Below are positions 1 through 9,090 of a stretch of 64,000 bases of DNA, one piece after another (within the stretch, counting starts at the first letter, position 1; each line of letters opens with the position of its first letter). The DNA comes from Agrobacterium tumefaciens. GTDB taxonomy: Bacteria; Pseudomonadota; Alphaproteobacteria; Rhizobiales; Rhizobiaceae. The position numbers and the translations under genes are program-made. The stretch spans positions 186,001-250,000 of the forward strand of contig CP048486.1 of the NCBI GenBank assembly GCA_025560025.1, given 5' to 3'. The notes beneath the pieces are model-generated. The model was given only the letters and a program-made list of their open reading frames with translations. It ran no database searches and had not been told where the DNA came from.

Positions 1-1
1 C

Positions 2-574
2 TATGCCCATGATGCGCTCGCCCCTGCAGGCATGTCCGAGGAGACGCTGAAGTTTCATCACGATCTCCACCACAAGGCCTATGTCGATAATCTCAACAAG
101 GCGATTTCAGGCACCGAGTGGGAAAACAGGAGCCTCGAAGAGATCGTCCGGGGCACCTATGAGAAGGGTGCGGTGGCGCAGTCCGGCATCTTCAACAATG
201 CCTCCCAGCACTGGAACCACAATATCTTCTGGGAGATCATGGGCCCAAAAAATCATGCGATCCCGAAGGTGCTGGAAGATGCGCTGACGCAGTCCTTCGG
301 CTCGGTCGCGCTGTTCAAGCAGAATTTCGCCCTAGCCGGTGCGTCGCAATTCGGTTCGGGCTGGGCGTGGCTGGTGGTGGATACCGATGGCACACTGAAG
401 ATCACCCGCACGGAAAACGGCGTCAATCCGCTGTGCTTCGGGCAGAAGGCGCTTCTAGGCTGCGATGTATGGGAACACAGCTACTACATCGATTTCCGCA
501 ACAAGCGCCCGGCTTATCTCGAAAATTTCCTCGACAATCTGGTGAACTGGCAGGCGGTCGCCGCCCGCCTCTGA
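2..574 (+). CDS. sodB: Fe/Mn superoxide dismutase, 5' end outside window
   Basis: Cytoplasmic enzyme that dismutates superoxide to oxygen and hydrogen peroxide. The reading frame is open from base 2, and the residues before the first internal ATG (YAHDALAPAG) are the usual SOD N-terminus, so the true start lies a few codons upstream. Visible family motifs are LKFHHDLHHKAY (first metal His and helix), SQHWNHNIFW (second His region) and DVWEHSYYIDFRNKRP (Asp and His ligands). The visible length of 190 aa fits a family of about 200. A 7Fe ferredoxin and a flavin reductase follow on the same strand, suggesting a redox-stress operon. Fe versus Mn preference cannot be decided from sequence alone. 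Confidence 0.95.
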   Translation, partial: YAHDALAPAGMSEETLKFHHDLHHKAYVDNLNKAISGTEWENRSLEEIVRGTYEKGAVAQSGIFNNASQHWNHNIFWEIMGPKNHAIPKVLEDALTQSFGSVALFKQNFALAGASQFGSGWAWLVVDTDGTLKITRTENGVNPLCFGQKALLGCDVWEHSYYIDFRNKRPAYLENFLDNLVNWQAVAARL

Positions 575-678
575 TTTAAGTCCCACCGATCCGGTCGTTG
601 CCGCTGCCCTGGGTGGCTGGCCGGGTCAGGCGCAGCCGGACAGCCGCCGTCCGGCTGCAACTCCATTCGAGCGTCTCA

Positions 679-1014
679 ATGCCCTATGTCGTCACCGAAA
701 ACTGCATCGCCTGCAAATATATGGACTGCGTGGAAGTCTGTCCGGTGGAATGTTTCTACGAGGGCGAGAACATGCTCGTTATCCATCCCGATCAATGTAT
801 CGACTGCGGGATCTGCGAGGGCGAATGTCCCGCCGCGGCCATCCGGCCGGATACCGAAGCGGGGCTGCATGTCTGGCTAGACCTCAACCGCCATTATTCC
901 GGCATCTGGCCAAGGGTGTACCAGAAAGGGAACCCGCCTGATAACGCCGATATCATGAACGGCGCTGCGGCCAAGATGTCCATTTTCTCAAAAAATCCAG
1001 GAGCGGGCGGTTAG
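679..1014 (+). CDS. fdxA: 7Fe ferredoxin (3Fe-4S/4Fe-4S)
   Basis: Small soluble electron carrier of 111 aa. The start at 679 gives the standard N-terminus [10 protein letters not shown]; the longer open frame from 598 encodes an implausible Arg-rich leader. Cysteines 9, 17 and 50 match the 3Fe-4S ligands, and 21, 40, 43 and 46 match the 4Fe-4S ligands of the Azotobacter FdI / FdxA type. The tail from about residue 65 ([12 protein letters not shown]) is also typical. It lies 104 bp behind the SOD gene and 11 bp before the flavin reductase, so co-transcription is likely. It probably passes electrons from a reductase to an iron-sulfur or oxygen-detoxifying partner; the partner is inferred, not shown. 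Confidence 0.93.
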   Translation: MPYVVTENCIACKYMDCVEVCPVECFYEGENMLVIHPDQCIDCGICEGECPAAAIRPDTEAGLHVWLDLNRHYSGIWPRVYQKGNPPDNADIMNGAAAKMSIFSKNPGAGG

Positions 1015-1025
1015 CCCGGCACTGC

Positions 1026-1589
1026 ATGTCTCATAATTTCAGGCTGATCGATGGCGGTGTGGTCAATCACGCGCATATTCCACTGAAGGCCGCCACCTCT
1101 CCAACGATCTCGCCGCGTGAATTCAAGGATTCAATGGCCGGGCTTGCCTTTACGGTTGCCGTGGCCACGGCCTCACACGCCGGGGAGCGGATCGGGCGGA
1201 CGATCACATCCTTCATGCCCCTCAGCGCCGAGCCGCCGCTTCTGATGATCTCCATCGACGCCAGCAGCCGCATGGTCGATCTCATCGCTGCAAGCAGACG
1301 GTTTTCCCTCGCAGCGCTATCCAGAGGACAGGAGGAGATCGCCGACGTGTTTGCCGGAAAAGGAAACCAGCCGGACCGGTTTTCCGTCGGCAACTGGGAT
1401 GTCTGGCCTTCGGGAAGCCCAAGGCTTTCCGGGGCCCTGCTCTCCATGGATTGCAACCTTGTCGGTTCCATCGATGCCGCCGATCACATCCTCTTCGTCG
1501 GCGCGATCATCGAAGCGAGGTTCGATCCGTTGCGCAAAGCCTTGCTCTGGAGTGAACGCAACTATAAAAGGGCGGAGGTAACAAAATAG
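1026..1589 (+). CDS. Flavin reductase-like FMN-binding protein
   Basis: Predicted soluble flavin reductase of 187 aa. The domain begins near residue 32 with FKDSMAGLAFTVAVATA and continues with GRTITSFMPLSAEPPLLMISID, the normal order of the flavin_reduct fold that binds FMN and uses NAD(P)H. The C-terminal segment DHILFVGAIIEARFD fits the same family. The start is an ATG 11 bp after fdxA. With SOD and ferredoxin it forms a likely superoxide-response operon: reduced flavin or ferredoxin could re-reduce damaged iron-sulfur centres. A role as the reductase half of a two-component monooxygenase is possible, but no oxygenase lies nearby. Confidence 0.8.
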   Translation: MSHNFRLIDGGVVNHAHIPLKAATSPTISPREFKDSMAGLAFTVAVATASHAGERIGRTITSFMPLSAEPPLLMISIDASSRMVDLIAASRRFSLAALSRGQEEIADVFAGKGNQPDRFSVGNWDVWPSGSPRLSGALLSMDCNLVGSIDAADHILFVGAIIEARFDPLRKALLWSERNYKRAEVTK

Positions 1590-1608
1590 CTGTCGGCACG
1601 GATCTCTC

Positions 1609-2565
1609 TCACCGCGCCTTCAGGCATATCACCGTCCTGTCGTCGCTGAATTCACTCGATGTTGATCCCTTTACCGATGGATAGTCATTGAGCTTGTGAA
1701 AATCTGCCGCTTCGACGCGGGCGAATTCGGCTTCCCAGTCGGCGACGTCGACCCCGGCAGGTAGTGAGAGATAACCGTCGGTAAAGATTTCCAGGCTGTT
1801 GATCGTGTCCTTTGCGAGTGACAGGTCGATCGTCCCCTCCTCCATCACCATCCCGCCATTGATCGAGGCGTATCCCAAAACATGGCCTTGTCTGTTTGCG
1901 TAGCGTGGCTGAACGCGAATACCGCCCATCAGAAACTCTTCCACGGCTTCGATCTCGGCCTGAAGGCCGCTTGCGGTAGCAGCTGTTGTGATCACTGTTT
2001 CCGCGTCCGTCGCACTCATGATCCCGGCTTTGACCGCAGCACGAAGGCCGGAAAATATGGTGGCGCGGGTTTTGGCCTCCGCTGCATCACCATCCCCAAT
2101 TGACGCGAAAAGCTGTTTGAAGACGTGGATGCGCGCCGAGGTGCTGACCCGGTCTATGAGCTTGGCATGCTGCAACAGCCTGTCCCCATTGATGCGCACA
2201 CCGGAATCGCCAGCCAGAAGCAGCCGAAAACTGTCCCCCATATCGGCAACGATAGCGAGCGTGGTGGATGGTGGGTGGCTGGCATTGATGCGCTCGGCTT
2301 CCTTTTTCAGGATATCGCTGATGGTCTGGAACAGCGTGGCTGCCTCGCAATTTTGCAAAGCATCCTGGATGCTCATCTCCGCCACCGCATTTGCGGCGGC
2401 AAGCGCGGCAATGCGGCCGGAACTCAGCCCGCCATAATTCACACCGGTCGGGTCAGTCGCACCGTCAAAAACGGCTAGGACCCGTCCGGGAAGAAGAATG
2501 GCCACATCGTCCCCCGGCGTTGCGGAATTCTTGTATTTCGATTGCGAAAAGCTCGCGATATTCAT
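1609..2565 (-). CDS. PP2C-like protein phosphatase domain protein
   Basis: Soluble protein of 318 aa without a signal peptide. It shows the PP2C order: an acidic start (GDDVAILLPGRVLAVFDGATD, residues 18-38), a central LLLAGDSGVRINGD core, and a terminal DDRTVICLK. The classical DGHGG is replaced by DGATD, so divergence from Ser/Thr phosphatases is clear, but the metal-binding Asp positions are retained. AAGGA lies before the ATG. It is on the same strand and 81 bp behind the fused ABC permease, suggesting it is the last gene of that importer operon. Either protein regulation or hydrolysis of an imported phosphorylated compound is possible; the sequence does not decide. Confidence 0.7.
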   Translation of the reverse strand: MNIASFSQSKYKNSATPGDDVAILLPGRVLAVFDGATDPTGVNYGGLSSGRIAALAAANAVAEMSIQDALQNCEAATLFQTISDILKKEAERINASHPPSTTLAIVADMGDSFRLLLAGDSGVRINGDRLLQHAKLIDRVSTSARIHVFKQLFASIGDGDAAEAKTRATIFSGLRAAVKAGIMSATDAETVITTAATASGLQAEIEAVEEFLMGGIRVQPRYANRQGHVLGYASINGGMVMEEGTIDLSLAKDTINSLEIFTDGYLSLPAGVDVADWEAEFARVEAADFHKLNDYPSVKGSTSSEFSDDRTVICLKAR

Positions 2566-2646
2566 CGTATTGTTTCCTTGCAGAGGGGAGCAGGCGGCGA
2601 CGCGCCGCTCGCCGCTGCTTTAGTCTTTCATGAGGGTTGCAAGCGG

Positions 2647-4332
2647 TCAGACGAAGGATGCTTCCTTGTCTTCCGACAAACGGAAGACGACGAAGACGCA
2701 AATCCCGGTACTGACCAGAAGCAGGGTGGACAACGCAGCCGCCGTGCCGAATTCTCCGTCGATCACCTGGATATAGATCAGCACCGGCATAGTGATCGTG
2801 CGGGCGGTGTAGAGGATCAACGTCGAGGAGAGTTCATTGATGGCAGTGATGAAGCTCATCAGCGAACCGATGATGAGGCCAGGCAGCATCAGAGGCACCG
2901 TCACCGATACGAAGGTCTTTGCCGGAGAAGCCCCAAGATTGACCGCGGCTTCCTCGATGGACGGCTTGATCTGCCTGAGGATTGATGTCGTCGAGCGAAC
3001 GCCATAGGGCAGCCGGCGGATAAACACCAGAAGGATGATGATCAGCGCCGTCCCGGTGATATCAAAGGGCGGATAACGGAACGTCGTCACGTAGCCGATC
3101 GCCATGACGACGCCGGGGATGAGGTAAGGCACCATCAGCAGAAGATCGAGCGAACCGGAGACCGCATTGTCGCGTCGAACCACGATGAAGGACAGCAGGC
3201 CGGAAACGATGGCGATAAGCACGACGGCGGCCAGTGCAAACGTGAAACTGTTGGCAATCGCCTGCGGTGAATCGCGAAGGATGCGGGCGTAGCTGTCCAA
3301 TCCGAAACCGCCGGTAAAGACGGGACCGCTGGTTGCAAGGAACGACGTATAGATGACCGTGAGCGACGGCAGCATGGCGATGAGCACGACAAAATAACAG
3401 AAGCCGTGCACGATGAACGATTTCAGCGGTCGCATGGACTGCTTGACCGGCCGGTTCGTCAGCGAACTGGCGTAGCGGCGCTTGGCAAGAATATGCCGCT
3501 GCAACAGAAGTGCCGCCATGGAGATCGCAATCATCACCATGGAAATCGTCACCGCCATGGTCGGCGTACCAGCCATTTCGGAGGTGTATTGCGCATAGGC
3601 GATGGTCGAAAGCGTTCTGATGCCCTTGCCGAGGATTGCCGGCGTTCCAAAGTCGGCGATGGACAGCACGAAGCAGATGATCGCGCCCGTGCTGACTGCC
3701 GGAAAGACCAGCGGCAGGGTGATCTTGCGGAACCGCTGGAACGCCGTGCAGCCGAGGTTTTCCGCCGCGTCCTCATAGGACTTGTTGATGGTGTTCAGCG
3801 CATTTTCCGTCATCAGGAAGATGTAGGGAAAGAACTTCAGGCTGAAGACCATCACGATACCCGGGATTCCGTAGATCGTCGGCAGGGAAATGCCGGCGAA
3901 GGACAGGAGATTCGTGACAGCACCATTGGCACCGAACAGCATGATCCAGGCATAGGCACCGATGAATGGCGGCGCACAGAGCACCAGCACCGCAAATGTG
4001 GCGATGAAAGTGCGCCCCTTGATGCGATAGCGGGAGGTACAAAAGGCAAGCGGAATACCGAGAAGGCAGGCGCCCAGCATGCCCAGCACCCCGATGAGAA
4101 GCGTATTCCAGAGTGCGACCGTATAAAAACGCCGTGTGAACACTTCCGCATAGTTGCTGAAACCGAATGCGCCTGTTTTGGCATCGAAGAAACTGATAAA
4201 GAACACGCTGAAAATCGGCAGGATCAGAAAGATCGCCAGCAGGATGACGGCAAACACCGTCACGCATGTCCAGAAGCCCGGCAGTCTCAGGCGGAAGCCG
4301 CCGGCGGTCGCAGTCGCGGTGATATCCGTCAT
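2647..4332 (-). CDS. ABC transporter permease, fused double domain (AfuB/SfuB type)
   Basis: Inner-membrane permease of 561 aa with two binding-protein-dependent transport domains in tandem, about 12 membrane segments. The two coupling-helix regions are visible: SYEDAAENLGCTAFQRFRKITLPLV in the first half and SIEEAAVNLGASPAKTFVSVTVPLM in the second. This fused layout is the rule for the ferric iron / hexose-phosphate / 2-aminoethylphosphonate branch of importers. Its ATG overlaps the stop of the ATPase gene (ATGA), indicating translational coupling. Substrate is not readable from the permease. Confidence 0.9.
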   Translation of the reverse strand: MTDITATATAGGFRLRLPGFWTCVTVFAVILLAIFLILPIFSVFFISFFDAKTGAFGFSNYAEVFTRRFYTVALWNTLLIGVLGMLGACLLGIPLAFCTSRYRIKGRTFIATFAVLVLCAPPFIGAYAWIMLFGANGAVTNLLSFAGISLPTIYGIPGIVMVFSLKFFPYIFLMTENALNTINKSYEDAAENLGCTAFQRFRKITLPLVFPAVSTGAIICFVLSIADFGTPAILGKGIRTLSTIAYAQYTSEMAGTPTMAVTISMVMIAISMAALLLQRHILAKRRYASSLTNRPVKQSMRPLKSFIVHGFCYFVVLIAMLPSLTVIYTSFLATSGPVFTGGFGLDSYARILRDSPQAIANSFTFALAAVVLIAIVSGLLSFIVVRRDNAVSGSLDLLLMVPYLIPGVVMAIGYVTTFRYPPFDITGTALIIILLVFIRRLPYGVRSTTSILRQIKPSIEEAAVNLGASPAKTFVSVTVPLMLPGLIIGSLMSFITAINELSSTLILYTARTITMPVLIYIQVIDGEFGTAAALSTLLLVSTGICVFVVFRLSEDKEASFV

Positions 4333-5426
4333 GACAGGCGCTCCCCGGTTGTGCCCTCGCCGAACAGCTGCGCATCGGCCGTGCGCCAGGAAAATGTGGT
4401 TTTCTGGTTGGGCTGCAGCCCGATGATCTCCGGCGATGGCTTGGTGATCGCCTCGATCTCCTCGCCCGACGAAAGCACGGCGGCAACGTTCATTTCGCGG
4501 CCGGTAAAGCTGACCTGCCTTATGGTCACGGGCAGTTCGATGCGTTCATCGCCATCAATCGCGCAAGGACCGACGGCAATCGCCTCCGGGCGGATGGCGG
4601 CGACGATCTTCCGTTCCGGCGAAACTGCGTCCGCCTGCGGCAACGCGACCTTATGGCCGGAAATGGAAGTCTGCCCCCCAGAACGGTCAAGCGTCAGAAA
4701 GTTATTTGCTCCCACGAAAGACGCGACAAAGCGGTTGGCGGGATTGTTATAGACTTCCCAGGGCGCCGCGGCCTGTTGAATGACGCCGCCATACATGACG
4801 CAAACCAGATCGGACATGGCAAGCGCCTCTTCCTGATCATGGGTGACATAAACGGTGGTAATGTTCATCGCCTGCTGGATCTCGCGGAGTTCTCGCCGCA
4901 AATCCACGCGAAGTTTGGCGTCAAGGTTGGATAGGGGTTCGTCCATCAACAGCACTTTCGGGTTGATGACGAGCGCACGCGCCAGACCGACGCGCTGCTG
5001 CTGACCGCCGGACAATTCATGCGGCATACGCTTGGCATAGGGGGCGAGCTGCACGACATCGAGAATCTTGCCTACCCGCTCGCGGATCTCGGCTGAAGAT
5101 GCCCTGCGCTGCTTCAGGCCGAAGGCGATGTTGTCGAACACCGAAATATGCGGAAAGACCGCGTAATCCTGAAAGACCATGCCGACATCACGCTTATGGG
5201 CCGGAACATGTTCGATCGCCTGTCTTTCGATGCTGATGCTGCCGCTATCCTGCTGATGAAAACCGGCAATCGTGCGCAGAAGCGTGGTCTTGCCACAACC
5301 GCTCGGTCCGAGAAGCGTAAAAAACGATCCTGATGGAATGGAGATATTGATGTCGGAGAGAGCAACGACATCCCGGTAACTTTTTTTGATGCTGGTAATT
5401 TCTACGGCGGCCATGTGCTGCTCCAT
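4329..5426 (-). CDS. ABC transporter ATP-binding protein (AfuC/FbpC type)
   Basis: ATPase of 365 aa that powers the fused permease. Walker A GPSGCGKTT, Q-loop VFQDYAVFPH, signature [15 protein letters not shown], Walker [13 protein letters not shown] and the H-loop THDQEEAL are all intact. A TOBE-like C-terminal domain (from about residue 270) precedes the end. The start at 5426 is preferred because AGGA sits 7 bp before it; an ATG at 5414 is possible. The gene follows the binding-protein gene after a stem-loop and overlaps the permease by 4 bp. Confidence 0.9.
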   Translation of the reverse strand: MEQHMAAVEITSIKKSYRDVVALSDINISIPSGSFFTLLGPSGCGKTTLLRTIAGFHQQDSGSISIERQAIEHVPAHKRDVGMVFQDYAVFPHISVFDNIAFGLKQRRASSAEIRERVGKILDVVQLAPYAKRMPHELSGGQQQRVGLARALVINPKVLLMDEPLSNLDAKLRVDLRRELREIQQAMNITTVYVTHDQEEALAMSDLVCVMYGGVIQQAAAPWEVYNNPANRFVASFVGANNFLTLDRSGGQTSISGHKVALPQADAVSPERKIVAAIRPEAIAVGPCAIDGDERIELPVTIRQVSFTGREMNVAAVLSSGEEIEAITKPSPEIIGLQPNQKTTFSWRTADAQLFGEGTTGERLS

Positions 5427-5499
5427 GACATATCCTGCGCGGTACACGACCACGGTGGACGAGACAAAAATGCGAGTATGAATGCGATACCGTGAGGAC

Positions 5500-5515
5500 G
5501 GCGGCCTTCGCCGCC
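5500..5515. terminator. Intercistronic stem-loop between binding protein and ATPase genes
   Basis: Perfect 6-bp GC stem (GGCGGC/GCCGCC) with a CTTC loop in the gap between the binding-protein stop (5527) and the ATPase start. No strong U-run follows, so it more likely protects the upstream message or attenuates transcription than stops it fully, which would raise binding protein above ATPase. Confidence 0.5.
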
Positions 5516-5526
5516 GCCTTAACGTC

Positions 5527-6519
5527 TTATTGGACGTCGAGCAGGATCTCGTTCCATTTTTCCATCAGGCGGGAGCGATTGTCCGCAGCCCACTTGAAGT
5601 CATATTTCGCATCCGGAACATCAGACAGCGGGACAAGCGCCGCATTGGCCGGGACATCGGTTCTGACGGAACGCCGACCGGCCTTTACCACCACTTCCTG
5701 CGCTTCCTTGGAGACGATGAAATCGATGAAGGCCTTGCCGTTTTCGGCATTGGGCCCGCCCTTGACGAGCGCCATGCCGTCAGGTGCGATCGCCGTGCCT
5801 TCTTTCGGATAAACGATCTCTACTGGGGCACTGCCCAGCTTGTAGCGCAAGGCGGCGTCTTCGAGCGTAATGCCAACCGCCTGCTCGCCATCATTGACGA
5901 AACGCGGAACCGCGCCTGACGATGTGGACAGGACGGAGTTGCCGAGAATGCCGGTATAGACCTCCCAGCCCTTCTCCTCGCTGTCGAAATCCTGCAAAAC
6001 CGTTGCCATCTGGATATAGGCGGAACCGGACTGATCGGCGCGAGCCGAGGAAATCAGGCCCTTATATTCAGGCTTCGCAAGATCGGCCCAGGAAGTCGGA
6101 ACCGGTGCGCCTTTCAGCGCTTCCTTATTGACGATGAAGGCCGTAACGACTGCGGTAAAGGGAACCCAGTTGGTGCTCGGCGAAAAGGCAGGGTTGATCG
6201 ATGCTGCCTCGACAGGCTTGTAAGGTTCGAAGAGGTCGGCGGAAAAGTCGATGACAGTGCCATCAACGCTCCAGATCACATCACCCGCTGCCTTGCCGGT
6301 TTCCGCCTTGATGCGGTTCATCAACTCGCCGGAACCGGCTTTGACAAGCTCGACCTTGGTGCCGGTCTTCTTTTCAAACAGCGGCAACAACTCATCCATA
6401 AGCTGCTGCGGCGCTGCCGAATAGACCACGACGGTACCTTCGGCATGGGCGAAAGCCGCGCTGGCAAGGAAGGTTGCGCCGGCAACAAGGCGCGCGAAAA
6501 TAGTGCATGATTGACGCAT
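5527..6519 (-). CDS. Periplasmic substrate-binding protein, AfuA/FutA family
   Basis: Secreted binding protein of 330 aa. The start at 6519 has GGAG 8 bp upstream and gives a normal signal peptide (MRQSCTIFARLVAGATFLASAAFAHA, cleavage near residue 26). The mature start EGTVVVYSAAPQQLMDELLPLFEKKTG and the later DVIWSVDG and AGRRSVRTDVP segments are typical of family 1 binding proteins that take iron, thiamine, aminoethylphosphonate or sugar phosphates. It is the first gene of a four-gene minus-strand operon (binding protein, ATPase, fused permease, PP2C-like phosphatase), divergent from a ROK regulator. The sugar-type regulator and phosphatase favour an organic phosphate ligand over iron; this is inference. 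Confidence 0.88.
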   Translation of the reverse strand: MRQSCTIFARLVAGATFLASAAFAHAEGTVVVYSAAPQQLMDELLPLFEKKTGTKVELVKAGSGELMNRIKAETGKAAGDVIWSVDGTVIDFSADLFEPYKPVEAASINPAFSPSTNWVPFTAVVTAFIVNKEALKGAPVPTSWADLAKPEYKGLISSARADQSGSAYIQMATVLQDFDSEEKGWEVYTGILGNSVLSTSSGAVPRFVNDGEQAVGITLEDAALRYKLGSAPVEIVYPKEGTAIAPDGMALVKGGPNAENGKAFIDFIVSKEAQEVVVKAGRRSVRTDVPANAALVPLSDVPDAKYDFKWAADNRSRLMEKWNEILLDVQ

Positions 6520-6617
6520 GAAGGGTGCTCCGTTTTTTTGTTCCCTGACCACGATGTCCCGCGACCTAAATTTTTTTTGTTTTTGTCGTCGCAGCTCGTT
6601 GTCTGATATTTATTTTC

Positions 6618-6627
6618 TTTACGTAAA
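6618..6627. promoter_or_regulatory. Candidate operator palindrome in the binding protein / ROK divergent promoter
   Basis: TTTACGTAAA, a perfect 10-bp palindrome in a very AT-rich divergent promoter (about 6540-6720). NagC/Mlc-type ROK proteins bind AT-rich operators, so this is a candidate site for the adjacent repressor. No footprint evidence. Confidence 0.35.
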
Positions 6628-6800
6628 TTAATAAGTCAAGCGCGAATTCGTTACAAAAATTAAAACGCCCTATCGCACTGATAAAAAAAGGTATTCTAAT
6701 AAAGTTACAGCATCGCCGCTAAACCCGGACCGGGAAATTCGCTGTACAATCGCGTCGTTTGCGCTATTCAATCCGACGTTACGTCTCGCGGGAGAATGGC

Positions 6801-7934
6801 TTGATCGACCTCGGCTACAATGAACGGCGTCTGCTCGAGATTTTGCGCGGCAAGGGTGGCATGTCCCGTATAGAACTGGCGCGCGAGATGGATGTGTCGG
6901 CACCGACGCTGACGCGTCTGACATCCAGCCTTCTTGAATCCGGCCTCATCATCGAGGCTGAGGAAGCACGCAACGACGGCAAGCGCGGGAAACCGTCTAC
7001 CGCGATCGAGATCAATCCGAACGGGCTTTTCACACTCGGGGTCTACTTCAATCCAGATGACCTGCGGGTCTGCATCGCAGATCTCAATGGCACGATAAGG
7101 CACGAAGTCAGATCTGACCTGGAGGACTACAGCTTCGAGCACATCATGGAAACGGCGGAGGCCGCCGCACGCCAGGTGCTCGAAAAAGCAAAGGTCAAAA
7201 AAATGGATGTGCTTGGCTGCGGCATCAGCTTTCCGGGCCACTTCAAACGAGACCGTGGCCATGTGTTCCGCATCAGGCAATTCGAGAGCTGGCATGACAT
7301 CGATGTCGACAAAGACTTCCAGCCCTATTTTGATTTTCCGGTCTTTCACGAAAACGACGGCAATACCGTTATTCTTTCTGAGCTATATTACGGCGCAGGC
7401 CGAAGCATCCGCAATTTTGCGATGATCTGGCTGACTTACGGCATCGGCGGCGCGGTGGTGGTGCAGCGCCATCTCTATCGCGGGACGAACGGCAATGCGG
7501 GTGAGTTTGGCGGCCTGTTTCCAAAATCCCATCCGCGTCCTTCGGGACAGGACCTTTGCGACACGCTGGCCGCTCACGGCATGGATATCAGGCGTCTGAA
7601 GGATATCGATGAAAGCTATTCGGATCACCCTGCCGTGGTCGCCTGGCTTGAAAGAGCGACAGAACAGCTTCGCTTGCTCGCACTGACCGTTGCCCGAACG
7701 ATCGATCCCGGTGCCATCATTTTTGGCGGATCGCTACCCGACTGGATTCTCGAACATATCGTGCAGCGCATCGGCTCGCTGGAAATGCTCGGCGAGGATT
7801 TCTTCGTCGAACCCCCCGAAATACGCAAATCGATGATGAGCGACCTGCCGCATCTTGGTGCCGCCAGCATACCGATCTACCGTGCCACGACACCCAGCTA
7901 TTATTCAGGCAGGGCGTTGAAGGGATGGGCTTAG
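6801..7934 (+). CDS. ROK-family transcriptional regulator (NagC/XylR type)
   Basis: Regulator of 377 aa with an N-terminal winged helix (RRLLEILRGKGGMSRIELAREMDVSAPTLTRLTSSLLESGL) followed by a ROK sugar-kinase-like domain (GVYFNPDDLRVCIADLNG; TYGIGGAVVV; GNAGEFGG). The TTG at 6801 is chosen because GGAG lies 6 bp upstream; a TTG at 6759 is open but lacks a ribosome site. The usual ROK zinc Cys cluster after GEFGG is absent, as in some non-canonical members. It is divergent from the AfuABC-like operon and is likely its regulator, sensing a sugar or sugar phosphate. Confidence 0.88.
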   Translation: MIDLGYNERRLLEILRGKGGMSRIELAREMDVSAPTLTRLTSSLLESGLIIEAEEARNDGKRGKPSTAIEINPNGLFTLGVYFNPDDLRVCIADLNGTIRHEVRSDLEDYSFEHIMETAEAAARQVLEKAKVKKMDVLGCGISFPGHFKRDRGHVFRIRQFESWHDIDVDKDFQPYFDFPVFHENDGNTVILSELYYGAGRSIRNFAMIWLTYGIGGAVVVQRHLYRGTNGNAGEFGGLFPKSHPRPSGQDLCDTLAAHGMDIRRLKDIDESYSDHPAVVAWLERATEQLRLLALTVARTIDPGAIIFGGSLPDWILEHIVQRIGSLEMLGEDFFVEPPEIRKSMMSDLPHLGAASIPIYRATTPSYYSGRALKGWA

Positions 7935-8067
7935 CCGCTGTTATTCGGCAGCCTTCTTACCCAGTAATGGATTAAGTTGCCGGCTGTCTGCACCTGTGAA
8001 GCGAATGCGCCTATTCCGCCCTCCCTTAAGATAATCCGGGTGCCCTCATCGTCATGACAGGCAACTG

Positions 8068-8997
8068 CTAGAGAAAACCTACCTGCTGCCAGCTTCTGTC
8101 CCCATTTGCGCGGGCAAAGATTCCCGGAGCGACACCGTTTCTTTTGCGGAAAGCGGTACTGAATGCGCTGGCGGATTCGTAGCCGATCTCCTCGGCGATA
8201 TGATCGAGCGACTTTACGCCGCGCATCAGCGCGTCCCTGGCAAGCGCCATCCGCCAGCGCGCTAGATATTCGATCGGCGCGCAACCGAGCACTTCATTAA
8301 ACCGCGCGGCAAAGGCCGAGCGCGACATGCCGGCGATCCCGGCCAGTTCGGCCACGGTCCAGTTCGCGCGGACATTGGCATGCATGGCAGACAAGGCGCG
8401 GGCAAGCCCGGGCAAGCGCATTCCCTTCACCAGCCCCGCCGGAATAGCCTCGCTGCCGGCGCCGGGACGACGCAGCACTTCGATCAAAAGAACCTCCAGC
8501 ATGCGCCGGATGATGAGTTCCTTGCCCGCATCCTCGCTGGCGCATTCCTCTGACAGCAATTCTATGAGGCGCGCCAGCCGGGATGCTCCGCCCTCGCCCG
8601 CCGGCACATGGATCAGCCCGGGAATCAGCGAAAGCAAAAGCGCGGCATTGATCCGCTCGAACATGAAGCTTCCCCCAAGCGCAACGAAATCCGGCTCTCC
8701 CTCCTGTTCACCATGCCGGACCGCCCGGTCTTGCGGCTCCACCGGAATACATTCGACATCGGTATCGCTGCAGAGCGAGAAAGCCGGCGTCGATGGCAGG
8801 AGCAGAAAATCACCGCGCGCCAGCCGCAGGGGGTCGCGGCCCTCGAGCAGAACCCAGGCCGCGCCGGAAAGGACGATTGCAAAACCCGGAGCGTCATAAG
8901 CGCGATAACGCACGCCCCACCGGCCCCGTCCGGAAATCGGCTTGGACACGGCGGCACTCGGGCGCAGAAGATCGATAATATCGCTGAGTGGATCCAT
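8068..8997 (-). CDS. AraC-family transcriptional regulator with cupin domain
   Basis: Regulator of 309 aa. The N-terminal half (YRAYDAPGFAIVLSGAAWVLLEGRDPLRLARGDFLLLPSTP) is an AraC-type cupin_6 sensor, and the C-terminal third carries two helix-turn-helix motifs (NWTVAELAGIAGMSRSAFAARFNEVLG; SLDHIAEEIGYESASAFSTAFRKRNG). The ATG at 8997 starts the recognisable domain; the upstream extension is low-complexity and dropped. It is divergent from a short-chain dehydrogenase across a 93-bp AT-rich gap, an arrangement usual for AraC regulators that control a single SDR/oxidoreductase gene. Confidence 0.9.
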   Translation of the reverse strand: MDPLSDIIDLLRPSAAVSKPISGRGRWGVRYRAYDAPGFAIVLSGAAWVLLEGRDPLRLARGDFLLLPSTPAFSLCSDTDVECIPVEPQDRAVRHGEQEGEPDFVALGGSFMFERINAALLLSLIPGLIHVPAGEGGASRLARLIELLSEECASEDAGKELIIRRMLEVLLIEVLRRPGAGSEAIPAGLVKGMRLPGLARALSAMHANVRANWTVAELAGIAGMSRSAFAARFNEVLGCAPIEYLARWRMALARDALMRGVKSLDHIAEEIGYESASAFSTAFRKRNGVAPGIFARANGDRSWQQVGFL

Positions 8998-9090
8998 TCT
9001 CTGGACGATCAATAATAAATTTCGGCTTATTAAGCATATATCATCCAGATAACGTTGTCTATCTCCAATGGCATCAAACAATGGAGATTT

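Noticed and set aside
598..678. N-terminal extension of the ferredoxin
   Set aside because: Arg-rich, not found in FdxA; the ATG at 679 gives the standard MPYVV start.
3406..4752. Long open frame of 448 codons on the plus strand opposite the ABC permease and ATPase genes
   Set aside because: Its product is low-complexity, rich in Arg, His, Gln and Asp, with no domain; the opposite strand encodes clear transporter proteins. High GC produces such antisense frames.
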